Shown here piece after piece: positions 13,859 through 21,082 of a stretch of DNA of 26,031 nucleotides. A model generated the notes under the pieces. The model ran no database searches and had not been told where the DNA came from. It saw nothing but the letters and a program-made list of their open reading frames with translations. Position numbers and translations under genes: made by a program. The DNA is from UBA10183 sp041653835 (GTDB taxonomy: Bacteria > Omnitrophota > Gorgyraeia > Gorgyraeales > Gorgyraeaceae): assembly GCA_041653835.1 (NCBI GenBank), contig JBAZEP010000021.1, positions 1 to 26,031 of the forward strand, read 5' to 3'. The first letter of the stretch is position 1. Every line of letters begins with the position of its first letter.

Positions 13859-13956
13859 ATCGGACTCACCGTTTTTACTACTATATTGTACTACGCCCCC
13901 TTGCACCAAAAAGCCATAAAGAATCTTAAAGAACTTTTAAAAAGGGGCTGGTAACG

Positions 13957-14463
13957 ATGGCGCAAAACGAAATGCAGGTCTGGGTGACCGATGGCTTCTT
14001 TCCGATGGTAAAGGGGAACCTTGCCGAGGCGGTTAAATCGTATCAGGAAAAGAACGGCGGACCGCCGCGCCTGATATTCCTATCCCCCTCGAACATGCGC
14101 TTTGCCGGAGAAGCCGGAGAAGATATCGATGTCCGGCAGCACAACGGCCTCTGCGCGTGGGAGGCATGGCTAGGAGAGAGTTTCCAGATACCGAGAAGCG
14201 ACGCCGCGCCGGTCCCCGTAAAACCCGCCGAGACAACGCTGAACACAAAACCAGCCACTGTCCAGCCCACCCAGCCCGATACCGATAGGGAATTATCCTT
14301 TATCCCCTCTCTCAATCAATCCATCATCGATATCCTGAAAAACAGCGATATCCCCGCCAAGGAAAAGAGCAGCCGGGCAATCGCCAGGACGCTGAACAGC
14401 CGGGGTTTCAAAACAAACCACATGACCGTCTACCGGCGGGTGAAAGAGGTAACTAATGAGTAG
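13957..14463 (+). CDS. Two-domain protein with C-terminal HTH, 168 aa
   Basis: The N-terminal 75 residues look like a small alpha/beta domain (MQVWVTDGFFPMVKGNLAEA, PRLIFLSPSN). A Pro/Thr linker leads to a helical C-terminus from about 115. IPAKEKSSRAIARTLNSRGF followed by NHMTVYRRV is a helix-turn-helix of the type found in resolvase C-termini and small phage regulators. It probably binds DNA. The ATG follows an AAAGGGG site. The stop overlaps the next start (ATGAG). Confidence 0.65.
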   Translation: MAQNEMQVWVTDGFFPMVKGNLAEAVKSYQEKNGGPPRLIFLSPSNMRFAGEAGEDIDVRQHNGLCAWEAWLGESFQIPRSDAAPVPVKPAETTLNTKPATVQPTQPDTDRELSFIPSLNQSIIDILKNSDIPAKEKSSRAIARTLNSRGFKTNHMTVYRRVKEVTNE

Positions 14464-14644
14464 TAATTATTTCAAAGACCCTTATACGCAAGAACTGGTA
14501 AATGAACTGGATAAAGAGCTGCAAAGTATAAATTTCCCGCGGGTTACTTTCGTGCCGGTCGACCGGAAGAAACGGGAAAGGATAGAGATGAAGAAAATGT
14601 TACAGAATAAGCGATTATTTAAAAACTGGAATGAGAATGATTGA
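14456..14644 (+). CDS. Small basic protein, 62 aa, with a duplicated C-terminus
   Basis: Charged and helical with no Cys (YTQELVNELDKELQSINF, VDRKKRERIEMKKM). The stretch EMKKMLQNKRLFK near the C-terminus is repeated in the 44-aa product at 15261, through a perfect 41-bp DNA repeat. AGAGGT precedes the ATG. No family is recognised. It may be the original gene from which the downstream copy was duplicated. Confidence 0.55.
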   Translation: MSSNYFKDPYTQELVNELDKELQSINFPRVTFVPVDRKKRERIEMKKMLQNKRLFKNWNEND

Positions 14645-15134
14645 CCTGACTATTAGCGGCGCCATCTTCTCCGATGACCGGAAGTATCGCTACGCTCTAT
14701 GGAGAATGTGGAATCCCGTTCTACCTATCTTGGGGTGTGTAGGCTTAAATCCTAGTGACGCAAACGAGGAAAGGAACGACCCCACAATAAAGAGGGGAAT
14801 CGTAAGAGCTGGTAGATATGGCTTCGGTGGATTCATTATGACAAATATGTATGGCTTAGTCTCCACTGACCCGAACGCACTGCTTAATAATCCAGACGCC
14901 ATAGGAGAATTAAACGATTACTACATCAAGCAAATGGTTGAGCTAACGGAACGTCAGATTTGCGGATGGGGAAGCTTTAAGCCAGTGAAATACCGAGAGG
15001 CTGTGGTATATTCCATGCTCAGGAATCCGGTATGCCTGGGTGTGAATGACGATGGTCATCCAAAACACCCTTTATATGTCAGTTACGATACTCCAATGGT
15101 GAAGTTTGCAAGTGTGAGAAATGAAAACCTGTAA
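14631..15134 (+). CDS. DUF1643-family protein, 167 aa
   Basis: The family pattern is clear: YRYALWRMWNP, then GCVGLNPSDANEERNDPTIK (NPS...A...NDPT), GRYGFGGFIMTNMYGLVSTD, a NDYY segment, CGWGSF, and GHPKHPLYVSY at the end. DUF1643 proteins are common in phages and mobile elements and have no established biochemical role. Length is normal. The start could be 14631 or the in-frame ATG at 14637. It overlaps the 62-aa gene by 14 bases. The gene looks more A+T-rich than its surroundings and lies between 41-bp direct repeats, so it was probably acquired as a unit. Confidence 0.85.
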   Translation: MRMIDLTISGAIFSDDRKYRYALWRMWNPVLPILGCVGLNPSDANEERNDPTIKRGIVRAGRYGFGGFIMTNMYGLVSTDPNALLNNPDAIGELNDYYIKQMVELTERQICGWGSFKPVKYREAVVYSMLRNPVCLGVNDDGHPKHPLYVSYDTPMVKFASVRNENL

Positions 15135-15264
15135 AGAGCTAAAGTGTGTCTGCTTTGAGTGCCAGACACGAAAGAAAGACAGACCGAAATGCGGTATGTG
15201 TCCTGGGAGAATCGCCAAGCCGGATTGTACAGGGCTGACTGTCTGCATTAAAGGGGATAAATGA
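15121..15264 (+). CDS. Cys-rich 47-aa protein, likely zinc-binding
   Basis: The ATG at 15121 is inside the end of the DUF1643 gene, out of frame. Eight Cys in 47 residues (4, 9, 11, 14, 24, 27, 36, 42), including CVCFEC and CGMC, would hold two metal sites. The stop overlaps the next ATG (ATGA). Gene-tight overlaps on both sides support translation. Small Cys-rich proteins of this sort are frequent in phage early regions; no role can be assigned. Confidence 0.55.
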   Translation: MKTCKELKCVCFECQTRKKDRPKCGMCPGRIAKPDCTGLTVCIKGDK

Positions 15265-15395
15265 ACATCTTGAACTTGCCCGACTGGGAAGTTATAGAGC
15301 TAAAAGAGAGCGAGTACGATTATGCTATCCATGCCAAGTACACGCCGGAGATGAAGAAAATGTTACAGAATAAGCGATTATTTAAAAAAGGGTAG
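15261..15395 (+). CDS. 44-aa protein ending in the duplicated MKKMLQNKRLFK segment
   Basis: The start is an ATGA overlap with the 47-aa gene and the stop is TAG at 15393. The N-terminal 30 residues (MNILNLPDWEVIELKESEYD) are unlike the 62-aa protein, but the last 14 are the same because of the 41-bp direct repeat. It is either a new fusion made by the repeat or a small gene truncated by insertion. AAAGGGG before the ATG supports translation. Confidence 0.45.
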   Translation: MNILNLPDWEVIELKESEYDYAIHAKYTPEMKKMLQNKRLFKKG

Positions 15396-15418
15396 ACCTG
15401 TTACAGGTGTCACTTATT

Positions 15419-15781
15419 ATGCGTATAATGGGATTTTCATTAAGATGGGATAAATTCAACCAGCCGCGATTTACAACCTTCCGGTTCGAGCGCAAGGACT
15501 CAAGTAAGGGCATGGACTGGAAAGTCGGCGAAGTTATACAGATATGGATTAAACCACGTAGCCGGGAAAAAAGGCAAATGTTAGGCACGGCTAAAATTAT
15601 GGATAAAGTCCGGCGTGACGGACCTCGTTTCATCACCAACGAAGAGGCAAAAGCGGATGGATTCAAAGATAAATATGATATGTGGAAATGGATGCTGCGC
15701 AATCATACGCCGGAGCAATTAGTCCGACCATTATACAAATTAACTTTAGAGTGGGTGGACAAGTATGACTTACATCAATAA
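15419..15781 (+). CDS. ASCH/PUA-like domain protein, 120 aa
   Basis: The pattern FNQPRFTTFRFERKD, GEVIQIWIKPRSR, MLGTAKIMDKV, then ITNEEAKADGF and YKLTLEWV resembles ASCH-type domains: a basic TTFR entry, a beta strand with V-x-IW, and a D-G-F helix. ASCH domains are PUA-like folds that contact RNA or modified nucleotides. I chose the ATG at 15419 because AGGTG lies nine bases before it. A GTG at 15407 and an ATG at 15428 are alternatives. It overlaps the next gene by 17 bases. Confidence 0.6.
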   Translation: MRIMGFSLRWDKFNQPRFTTFRFERKDSSKGMDWKVGEVIQIWIKPRSREKRQMLGTAKIMDKVRRDGPRFITNEEAKADGFKDKYDMWKWMLRNHTPEQLVRPLYKLTLEWVDKYDLHQ

Positions 15782-15962
15782 AAACACCAGCCGCAACATC
15801 GTGGTCCAGATTAGTGATTGTAACGTTCTGAAGCTCGCGGATACGGCTTCGCACGTAACCCGGGCAATGAGCAGAGCCGGGTTTGTCAAAGCATCGCAGA
15901 AAATAGAATACGTCCCGGCGATTTTTAAATACAGCGCATTCCAGTATTACGGGAGAGATTAA
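15765..15962 (+). CDS. Uncharacterised 65-aa protein before the primase gene
   Basis: A compact basic protein (MTYINKNTSRNIVVQISDCN, then LADTASHVTRAMSRAGFV) with a mixed beta-alpha pattern and no membrane helix. It overlaps the ASCH-like gene by 17 bases and its stop TAA shares a base with the primase ATG (TAATG), so it is translationally coupled to replication genes. No family is recognised. Confidence 0.55.
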   Translation: MTYINKNTSRNIVVQISDCNVLKLADTASHVTRAMSRAGFVKASQKIEYVPAIFKYSAFQYYGRD

Positions 15963-16942
15963 TGTCAGTTCCGCCCGGATATCTCCGCGTGAATAAAAGA
16001 AATCCCTGCCCGGTCTGCGGCAAAAAAGACTGGTGCATGATTTCCTCCGATGGTAAAACGGCCGTCTGCGCCAGGATAGAAAGCCCGCGGGAATTCGGCG
16101 GCGCCGGATGGCTCCACCAGCTGGATAAACCGCTGCCGGCCGCGCCGGTCCCGCCGCCCGCGGCTAACCTTGTCAGGGCGGCTCCGGACACGCTTAACGC
16201 CGTTTACACCGGCTTCCTTTCCCTGCTGACGCTTTCCGGACCGCACCGCGAAAACCTGCGGGCCCGCGGCCTCACGGATAAACAGATAAGCGAGCTCGGG
16301 TATAAGACGATGCCCGGGTCCGGCCGCCGGGAGCTCGTCGGGCGCCTGATAAGCCTGGGTTATAAACTCGCCGGAGTGCCCGGCTTCTACTACGAGGGGC
16401 AGTGGCGCCTGGCGGGTCCCGGAGGCATTTTAATCCCCGTCAGGGATTACTTCCGCCGGATAAAAGGGTTGCAGATAAGGACGGACAATGTTACAGCCGG
16501 CAGCAAGTACATCTGGCTGTCTTCCTCCAAATACAACGGCGGCAGCTCCCCCGGGCCGCCGTTCTTCCATGTGGCATGGCCGGCGGGCTATGAATACGGA
16601 GACGGCGATGATATCTGGATAACGGAAGGACCGCTGAAAGGGGATATCGCCGCCGCTAAAATCTTCCGGCTCTTCCTGGCGGTCACCGGCGTCAGCAACT
16701 GGTATTCGGTTATACCGTTCCTGCACGATTTATCTCCGAAGCCGTCCCGGGTTGTTATCGCCTTCGATATGGACAAGAACAAAGCGGACCGCGACCACCG
16801 TTTCGTGCGGCTTTACCTGAACCGGCTGACGGAAAAGCTGCTGCAGCTCGGCTTTAGGACTTTCGAGGCAGACTGGAACGCTGACTATAAAGGAATCGAT
16901 GACTTATGCCTGAAAAAGAAGCAAAGCCAGATATCACGATAG
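15962..16942 (+). CDS. Primase-like protein with zinc finger and TOPRIM, 326 aa
   Basis: The N-terminus has a zinc finger of DnaG type: C16-P-V-C19, C25 and C36. A Pro/Ala linker and a helical middle follow. The C-terminal third has a TOPRIM-like core: IWITEGPLKGDIAAAK with the key Glu near residue 221, and VVIAFDMDKN near 268 (D-x-D). This arrangement matches phage and plasmid primases of the DUF3854 or TOPRIM_2 kind, which make RNA primers. The usual primase catalytic N-lobe is short, so a partner may be needed. It overlaps the helicase gene by 37 bases, so the two form a primase-helicase pair. Confidence 0.75.
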   Translation: MSVPPGYLRVNKRNPCPVCGKKDWCMISSDGKTAVCARIESPREFGGAGWLHQLDKPLPAAPVPPPAANLVRAAPDTLNAVYTGFLSLLTLSGPHRENLRARGLTDKQISELGYKTMPGSGRRELVGRLISLGYKLAGVPGFYYEGQWRLAGPGGILIPVRDYFRRIKGLQIRTDNVTAGSKYIWLSSSKYNGGSSPGPPFFHVAWPAGYEYGDGDDIWITEGPLKGDIAAAKIFRLFLAVTGVSNWYSVIPFLHDLSPKPSRVVIAFDMDKNKADRDHRFVRLYLNRLTEKLLQLGFRTFEADWNADYKGIDDLCLKKKQSQISR

Positions 16943-18705
16943 AAGAGAAATCGCTCAAGGAAACACCGAAGGAGCACTCGGTATTCGACGAGCGACCTTA
17001 CGGCATCGAGGAGAACCGTCATGTGTTTTATTGGTGGCATACGCCCAGAGGACAAAAAGAGGCGGAGTGCACCACGATAGCGTTAAGTAACTTCAAGGCG
17101 CTGATTCAGGAATACATTCTCCGGGATGACGGCTTCGAGCAGGCGGCATATTACGTTATCAATGTGGCGATGAACAACAGCTCCGCCATCACCAAAACAG
17201 TAGAAATCCCCATCAAGCAATACAAAACGATGGATTGGGTATGGGAGCTCGGGCCGCACGCCCTTATGCACGCCGGGAACGCGTCCCAGGAAAAACTAAG
17301 AGAAGCCATTCTCTACGAATCCGGCAAACATCCCATCAGGGAAAGGACGATTTACAAACACACAGGCTGGCGGGAAATAAACGGCGAAATGTACTTCCTG
17401 ACCGCCGCCGGCGCGGTAGGCAAAAACGACATCAGCGTGGAAATGGACACCGAGCTGGAGCATTATTCCCTGCTGGACCCCGAGGGGGACCCTGCCGAGG
17501 CAATCAAGGCGAGCCTGGAGTATCTTCTCATAGGTCCCGTGGAGGTCACCCTGCCGATGTGGGTAGGCATGTACCTGGCGCCGCTGACGGAGATAGAGCC
17601 GCAAATTTCCGCTTTTACCATCTGGCTGCAGGGGGAATCCGGCTCCTACAAGTCCACCCTGCAGGCGCTGGCGGTTTCCCACTTCGGGGACTTCGAGAGG
17701 ATAAACCTTCCCGCAAGGTGGACCGGCACCGCCAACCGCATCGAGGAGCTTCTCTCGATTGCCAAGGACCTGCCATTTATCCTGGACGACTTCGCTCCGG
17801 CCGCGGAAAAACTAAGCATGAGCGATATGGAAAGAAAAGCGGAGCGGATTATCCGCAGCCAGGGCGACCGCGCCGGCCGCGTCCGGATGCACTCGAAAAA
17901 CAAATACCCCCGCGGACTGCTGCTGACAAGCGGGGAGATGCTGACGTCCGGTTACAGCCGCACGGCCCGCATCCTGACGCTGGAAATAAAGCGCGGCGAT
18001 ACCAATACCCTGTTCATGTCCCAGGCGCAGAAAAACAAATACCAGTACTGCAAAGCCATGACCCATTATATCGTCTGGTTAAAGGAACATTGGGCGGAGC
18101 TGAAGAAAAAGCTGCCGGCGAGATATCTCGAATTGAGGGATGAAATAGCGCAGGAGCTTAGCAATGATAATAGCGACCATCACCCCAGGATGCCGGAGAT
18201 AACCGCCGGACTTCTCGTCGGGCTGGAGACGGCCGTATCGTACGCGCTCGATAAAAAGGGGATAACGAAGAAAGAAGCCGACAGTCTTTTGAAAGCCGGA
18301 CGCGATACGTTTATATCCCTGGCAAGAAAACAGGCGGCAAGGGTAGATATTCAGCGCGCCGGACGGCAGTTCCTGGACTATCTAAAAACGATGTTCCACC
18401 AGGGCATCGTCAAATTCAGCCCGAAAGATTCAGATGTGCAACCGGCTGCTACGGCCGGCTCTTATTACCTCGGCTGGTACGAACCAGACCCGTATAGCGG
18501 GGATACTTTATATTACATCGATATGAAGGCCGCCGTTACCGCCATTAAGAAATATACCGATGCCTTCGTATGGAACGAGGACGCGGTTAAAAAGGACCTG
18601 GACATCATGAAGAAAATCGTCAGTAAAGACGAGGGACACCTGACGAAAAATATCAGGATAGGAAAAAGCCAGCAGAGGGTCGTCGTGGTGAAAGGACTGG
18701 ACTAA
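16906..18705 (+). CDS. DUF927-like P-loop replicative helicase, 599 aa
   Basis: The N-terminal 230 residues form a DUF927-like region (GWREINGEMYFLTAAGAVG, WVGMYLAPLTEIEP). A P-loop GESGSYKS begins at about residue 243 and Walker B FILDDFAP lies near 291. ASP-rich and arginine-containing segments after it (RIIRSQGDRAGRVRM, GLLLTSGEML, SRTARILTLEI) fit the sensor and arginine-finger region of this helicase group. These proteins unwind DNA during replication of plasmids and phages, often with a primase from the same operon. The C-terminal 150 residues could bind the origin. The stop is about 35 bases before the first iteron. Confidence 0.8.
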   Translation: MPEKEAKPDITIEEKSLKETPKEHSVFDERPYGIEENRHVFYWWHTPRGQKEAECTTIALSNFKALIQEYILRDDGFEQAAYYVINVAMNNSSAITKTVEIPIKQYKTMDWVWELGPHALMHAGNASQEKLREAILYESGKHPIRERTIYKHTGWREINGEMYFLTAAGAVGKNDISVEMDTELEHYSLLDPEGDPAEAIKASLEYLLIGPVEVTLPMWVGMYLAPLTEIEPQISAFTIWLQGESGSYKSTLQALAVSHFGDFERINLPARWTGTANRIEELLSIAKDLPFILDDFAPAAEKLSMSDMERKAERIIRSQGDRAGRVRMHSKNKYPRGLLLTSGEMLTSGYSRTARILTLEIKRGDTNTLFMSQAQKNKYQYCKAMTHYIVWLKEHWAELKKKLPARYLELRDEIAQELSNDNSDHHPRMPEITAGLLVGLETAVSYALDKKGITKKEADSLLKAGRDTFISLARKQAARVDIQRAGRQFLDYLKTMFHQGIVKFSPKDSDVQPAATAGSYYLGWYEPDPYSGDTLYYIDMKAAVTAIKKYTDAFVWNEDAVKKDLDIMKKIVSKDEGHLTKNIRIGKSQQRVVVVKGLD

Positions 18706-18739
18706 AAAATGGTGAAAACCAGCCGGACCCCATATAAGC

Positions 18740-18993
18740 ACCGGAAACACCGGAACACCGGAAACACGAAGCTAAAAACGGCATTTTTACCGGAAACAGG
18801 GGCGGAACAGACCGGAAACAATTACTTTACCAATAATGACACCGGAAACAAACCGGAAACAAAAAATGAAGCTAAAAAAATATCACCGGAAACAAACCGG
18901 AAACAATATATTTTTATTAATTTTGAATCTAAAATAAGAAATTATAAGAACAGATTTTCTAACTTGTTTCCGGTGTTCCGGTTTGTTGCCGGT
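18740..18993 (+). other. Iteron-type replication origin (candidate)
   Basis: Eight exact copies of ACCGGAAACA start at 18740, 18757, 18789, 18811, 18841, 18852, 18885 and 18896, and one shorter ACCGGAACA at 18749. Steps of 22, 11, 33 and 11 bases between most later copies keep them on one face of the helix. A 55-bp A+T-rich stretch (18906-18960) follows, then the inverted copy TGTTTCCGGT at 18965 and two variants at 18974 and 18984. Directly repeated protein sites beside an A+T-rich unwinding region just after the helicase gene are typical of theta-type origins. The open frame 18709-19014 across it is a product of the repeats. Confidence 0.8.
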
Positions 18994-19026
18994 TTAAAAT
19001 TCGCTGATTGTTAAAAGGGGGGTTTT

Positions 19027-19553
19027 ATGACAACGGAAAAATTTGAAGAATGGGCTATCCTGGAACTCATGGGGCACCGGCGGCTGGCCGGTAAAGTCTC
19101 GGAGACTTCTATCCTGGGCGGGACGTTGCTGCGCATCGATATCCCGGGCGAAGGCGGGAAGATGACTTTCCTGGACGAAAAGGATAGCAGGCGGTGGGAG
19201 CCTTACGCCGCGCCTCCGGAAGAACGCATGGTGAATGTGATGAAGCTAAAAAGGCCGGCATCGATACGTATATTTCCCTCGAACCGGCGATGGGCCAGGC
19301 GCTGCCCGTGGCGATTATCGAGGAGACGGCCGGTTTTACGGACCATTATAAAATCGGGAAACTCAATTATGAGGGCATTTTACCGGATGAATTTAAGGCC
19401 GAGCTGGAAGACATCGATTATAAAAAACTGGTTACCGACGCAATCGATACGGCTGTCGTTAAATACAAAAGGAGCATACACGTGAAGGGGAGTCTTTCGA
19501 TGGCCGCCTGCGGCAGCCCGGACGGCTATAAGATAGGGGTGCAGCTGCCATGA
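19027..19553 (+). pseudogene. Chimeric frameshifted gene: EEWAILELMGH protein start joined to radical-SAM C-terminus
   Basis: A strong GGGGGG site precedes the ATG at 19027. Frame 1 gives MTTEKFEEWAILELMGHRRL then AGKVSE and LRIDIPG, a small phage protein start I have seen often, followed by APPEERMVNVM. Near 19240-19245 the sense moves to the +1 frame: EAKKAGIDTYISLEPAMG, then HYKIGKLNYEG, the C-terminal part of a radical-SAM enzyme of the phage Gp37/Gp68-like kind. The iron-sulfur N-terminal domain (CxxxCxxC) is absent. Adding one G at GTGATGAAGC would restore one frame. So this is a deletion fusion with a later frameshift, or a sequencing error in a fusion gene. The end overlaps the methyltransferase start (ATGA). 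Confidence 0.65.
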
Positions 19554-20317
19554 GGCCTTACTATCAAGACGAATGGGTGACTATCTATAACGGCGATGCC
19601 AGGGAGATTTTACCGGGCATGTCTGATATTGAGATAATAACGGACCCGGTTTGGCCAGGTGCTAATACTAATATTCCCGGAGCTGACCGTCCCTACTCCC
19701 TCTTTAAAGAGTTTTGCCAGGCGCTCCCACGGTCGACGCGCCGGCTGGTAATTCAACTCGGGTGTGACAGTGACCCGCGTTTCTTAAAATCCCTTCCAGC
19801 CTGGCTGCCATTTTTAAGAATATGCTCTCTGGAATATACGATACCGTCTTACAAAGGTCGCATCCTGAATACTGGCGATTTTGCCTATGTCTTCGGGCAG
19901 TCCCCGCGCTGGCGTGAAGACCGGCAGCTTATGCCCGGTGTTTGCCGCTCTAATTACGTAGAAAAACTTTTCCAAAAACACAATGGTAAACATAAAATTC
20001 ATGAAGGAAGAGCGCCTGCTCATATTACCGCCATTGAAGAATTACCTCACCCCTGTACAAGGCGACTGCAGCATCTTTATTGGCTGGTACATTACTTCTC
20101 CGATGACCTAGTAGTAGACCCGTTTATGGGTAGCGGCACAACAATCGTAGCTGCAAAGTATCTCAACCGTAAGTCCATCGGTATTGAGATAGAAGAGAAA
20201 TACTGCAGGCTGGCGGTAGAACGGCTTTCACAGTCCGTCATGGACTTGTGTTCGATTACCCCCCCCCCCGATGGAAAACAATCTTGTTTAAAGTTATTCG
20301 AGTCTTCAGGAAAGTAA
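19550..20317 (+). CDS. Orphan beta-class DNA methyltransferase (N6-adenine or N4-cytosine), 255 aa
   Basis: Motif IV comes first (TDPVWP, residues 31-36) and motif I, DPFMGSGTT, at about residues 190-198, the order of beta-class amino-methyltransferases. SIGIEIEEKYCRLAVERL follows as in the family. The catalytic motif is normally D/N/S-P-P-Y/W/F. Here the second Pro is Val, which may weaken activity. No restriction gene is beside it, so it would protect the element or change regulation. An 11-C tract at 20259-20269 lies after all motifs. Slippage would swap the last 18 residues for a different tail. It overlaps the pseudogene by four bases. Confidence 0.8.
   Translation: MRPYYQDEWVTIYNGDAREILPGMSDIEIITDPVWPGANTNIPGADRPYSLFKEFCQALPRSTRRLVIQLGCDSDPRFLKSLPAWLPFLRICSLEYTIPSYKGRILNTGDFAYVFGQSPRWREDRQLMPGVCRSNYVEKLFQKHNGKHKIHEGRAPAHITAIEELPHPCTRRLQHLYWLVHYFSDDLVVDPFMGSGTTIVAAKYLNRKSIGIEIEEKYCRLAVERLSQSVMDLCSITPPPDGKQSCLKLFESSGK
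20259..20269 (+). repeat. 11-C homopolymer near the end of the methyltransferase gene
   Basis: Eleven consecutive C encode T-P-P-P. With one C fewer the frame would end after about 10 residues (ending in ENNLV). With one more it would extend past 20317 to a TAA at about 20340 with a basic tail. Long G/C tracts slip during replication and are also error-prone in sequencing. Confidence 0.9.
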
Positions 20318-20384
20318 AAAGAAAACTACAGAAGACTTAATGCTAATTGTGCGCCCGCGTCCAAAATCCTGAAGCTGGGAAATT

Positions 20385-20678
20385 ATGGATATTACGAATA
20401 AAAATTACAAAAACAAAAAATTGGTCGGGGTTTTGCCCGGGTCTACGATTACCGCGTCTGGTGGTCCACTTACCCCGACCAAAAAACACACTCGAAAACG
20501 CCGCCGATCGCGCGGATGGATAAGGGGCATAAAAAAAGCCAATGGTAAGACCTATTACTACTATTGTTACAGCCAGCGTAACGCCAGGGGCGATTATCCG
20601 GAGAAGGTCGAATATCTCGGGACCGCGGAGAAGATACGCCAAGCGGTGAAGGAGGACAAGAGCCTTCGTGTACGTTAA
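20385..20678 (+). CDS. Small basic DNA-binding-type protein, 97 aa
   Basis: A very basic centre (KKHTRKRRRSRGWIRGIKKA) leads to NGKTYYYYCYSQRN, KVEYLGTAEKIRQAV. The closing pattern Gly-Lys-x-Tyr-Tyr-Tyr then EYLGTAE-x-I is common in small phage and plasmid proteins thought to bind nucleic acid; I do not know a named family. The ribosome site is weak (CTGGGA). It ends 10 bases into a further GTG-started frame. Confidence 0.65.
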   Translation: MDITNKNYKNKKLVGVLPGSTITASGGPLTPTKKHTRKRRRSRGWIRGIKKANGKTYYYYCYSQRNARGDYPEKVEYLGTAEKIRQAVKEDKSLRVR

Positions 20679-20827
20679 AATCGGAATTAACGACTCAATC
20701 GATACAATCCAGATACCGCAAATCCCCATCCTGGGCTATACTATGATTGCCCTGGGTGTTATCTGGATAATGCCGCGGTGGATGCCCGTAAAATTTTTCA
20801 GGCTTTTCCGGCCGGCGTGGAGACATT
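20668..20827 (+). other. Remnant of a membrane protein frame cut off by a tRNA half
   Basis: A GTG at 20668 opens a frame reading VYVKIGINDSIDTIQIPQIP, then a hydrophobic helix LGYTMIALGVIWIM and RWMPVKFFRLF. Without a stop it then runs into the tRNA 3'-half (read as CGFDSHP) and on into the next gene. The part before 20828 looks like the N-terminus of a small membrane protein whose 3' end was replaced. It may be untranslated. Confidence 0.3.
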
Positions 20828-20855
20828 GTGGGTTCGATTCCCACCCCCGCTACCA
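20828..20855 (+). tRNA. tRNA 3'-half (T-arm, acceptor strand and CCA)
   Basis: T-stem GTGGG (20828-20832), loop TTCGATT, and T-stem CCCAC (20840-20844), then acceptor strand CCCCGCT, discriminator A and CCA (20853-20855). The pairing 5' strand AGCGGGG and D-arm are not present upstream, so this is only a 3' half. The parent tRNA cannot be named. It is typical of what an integration or recombination event at a tRNA gene leaves behind, and it differs from the tRNA-Lys copy at 11978. Confidence 0.75.
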
Positions 20856-20877
20856 GAATAAAAGAAGGAGGTCACCA

Positions 20878-21081
20878 ATGCCTAGGTGCCAGGATTGCAC
20901 GCACCTGGAGAAGGCTAAGGTCTTCTCCGATCGAGATATCTACCGGTGTCAGAAAGGACACTATGACCTGGGAGACGGGACGTTCTGCTTCTATGCCCTG
21001 AGCGGCATCACGAGGCCTAACAAGGCGGTCCGTCTCATTCAGGAGAAGTGCACTGACTATCAACCCAAGGAGGCGCAGTAG
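20878..21081 (+). CDS. Cys-rich small protein, 67 aa
   Basis: AAGGAGGTCACC leads directly to the ATG at 20878, which I prefer over the longer frame from 20668. Cys residues occur in CQDCTHLE, YRCQKGHYD, FCFYA and KCTDY, suggesting a zinc site. First gene after the tRNA half and of a run of tiny Cys-rich genes. No family is recognised. Confidence 0.65.
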   Translation: MPRCQDCTHLEKAKVFSDRDIYRCQKGHYDLGDGTFCFYALSGITRPNKAVRLIQEKCTDYQPKEAQ

Positions 21082-21082
21082 C

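Larger units (their letters stand above)
14585..15388 (+). repeat. 41-bp perfect direct repeats flanking a DUF1643 cassette
   Basis: Bases 14585-14625 and 15348-15388 are identical over 41 positions and both encode MKKMLQNKRLFK in frame. The 722 bp between hold the DUF1643 gene, a Cys-rich 47-aa gene and the start of a 44-aa ORF. The pattern fits insertion of a cassette by recombination, or a segmental duplication, with one repeat left on each side. Confidence 0.9.

Noticed and set aside
17235..18143. 302-aa plus-strand frame inside the helicase gene
   Set aside because: It is Arg/Gly/His-rich shadow translation in a G+C-rich gene; the helicase frame has clear Walker motifs.
18740..18993. 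CRISPR-like repeats
   Set aside because: The repeat is only 10 bp, spacing is irregular and partly multiples of 11, there are inverted copies, and no cas genes are present.
18709..19014. 101-aa open reading frame over the iterons
   Set aside because: The product is made of translated repeats (TGN, PETN) with no ribosome site. The repeats, their inverted copies and the A+T-rich stretch are better explained as a replication origin.
20774..20855. Full tRNA ending at the CCA at 20855
   Set aside because: GCGGTGG could partly pair with CCCCCGC, but there is no proper D-arm or anticodon arm between, and the register conflicts with the perfect T-arm. Only the 3' half is supported.
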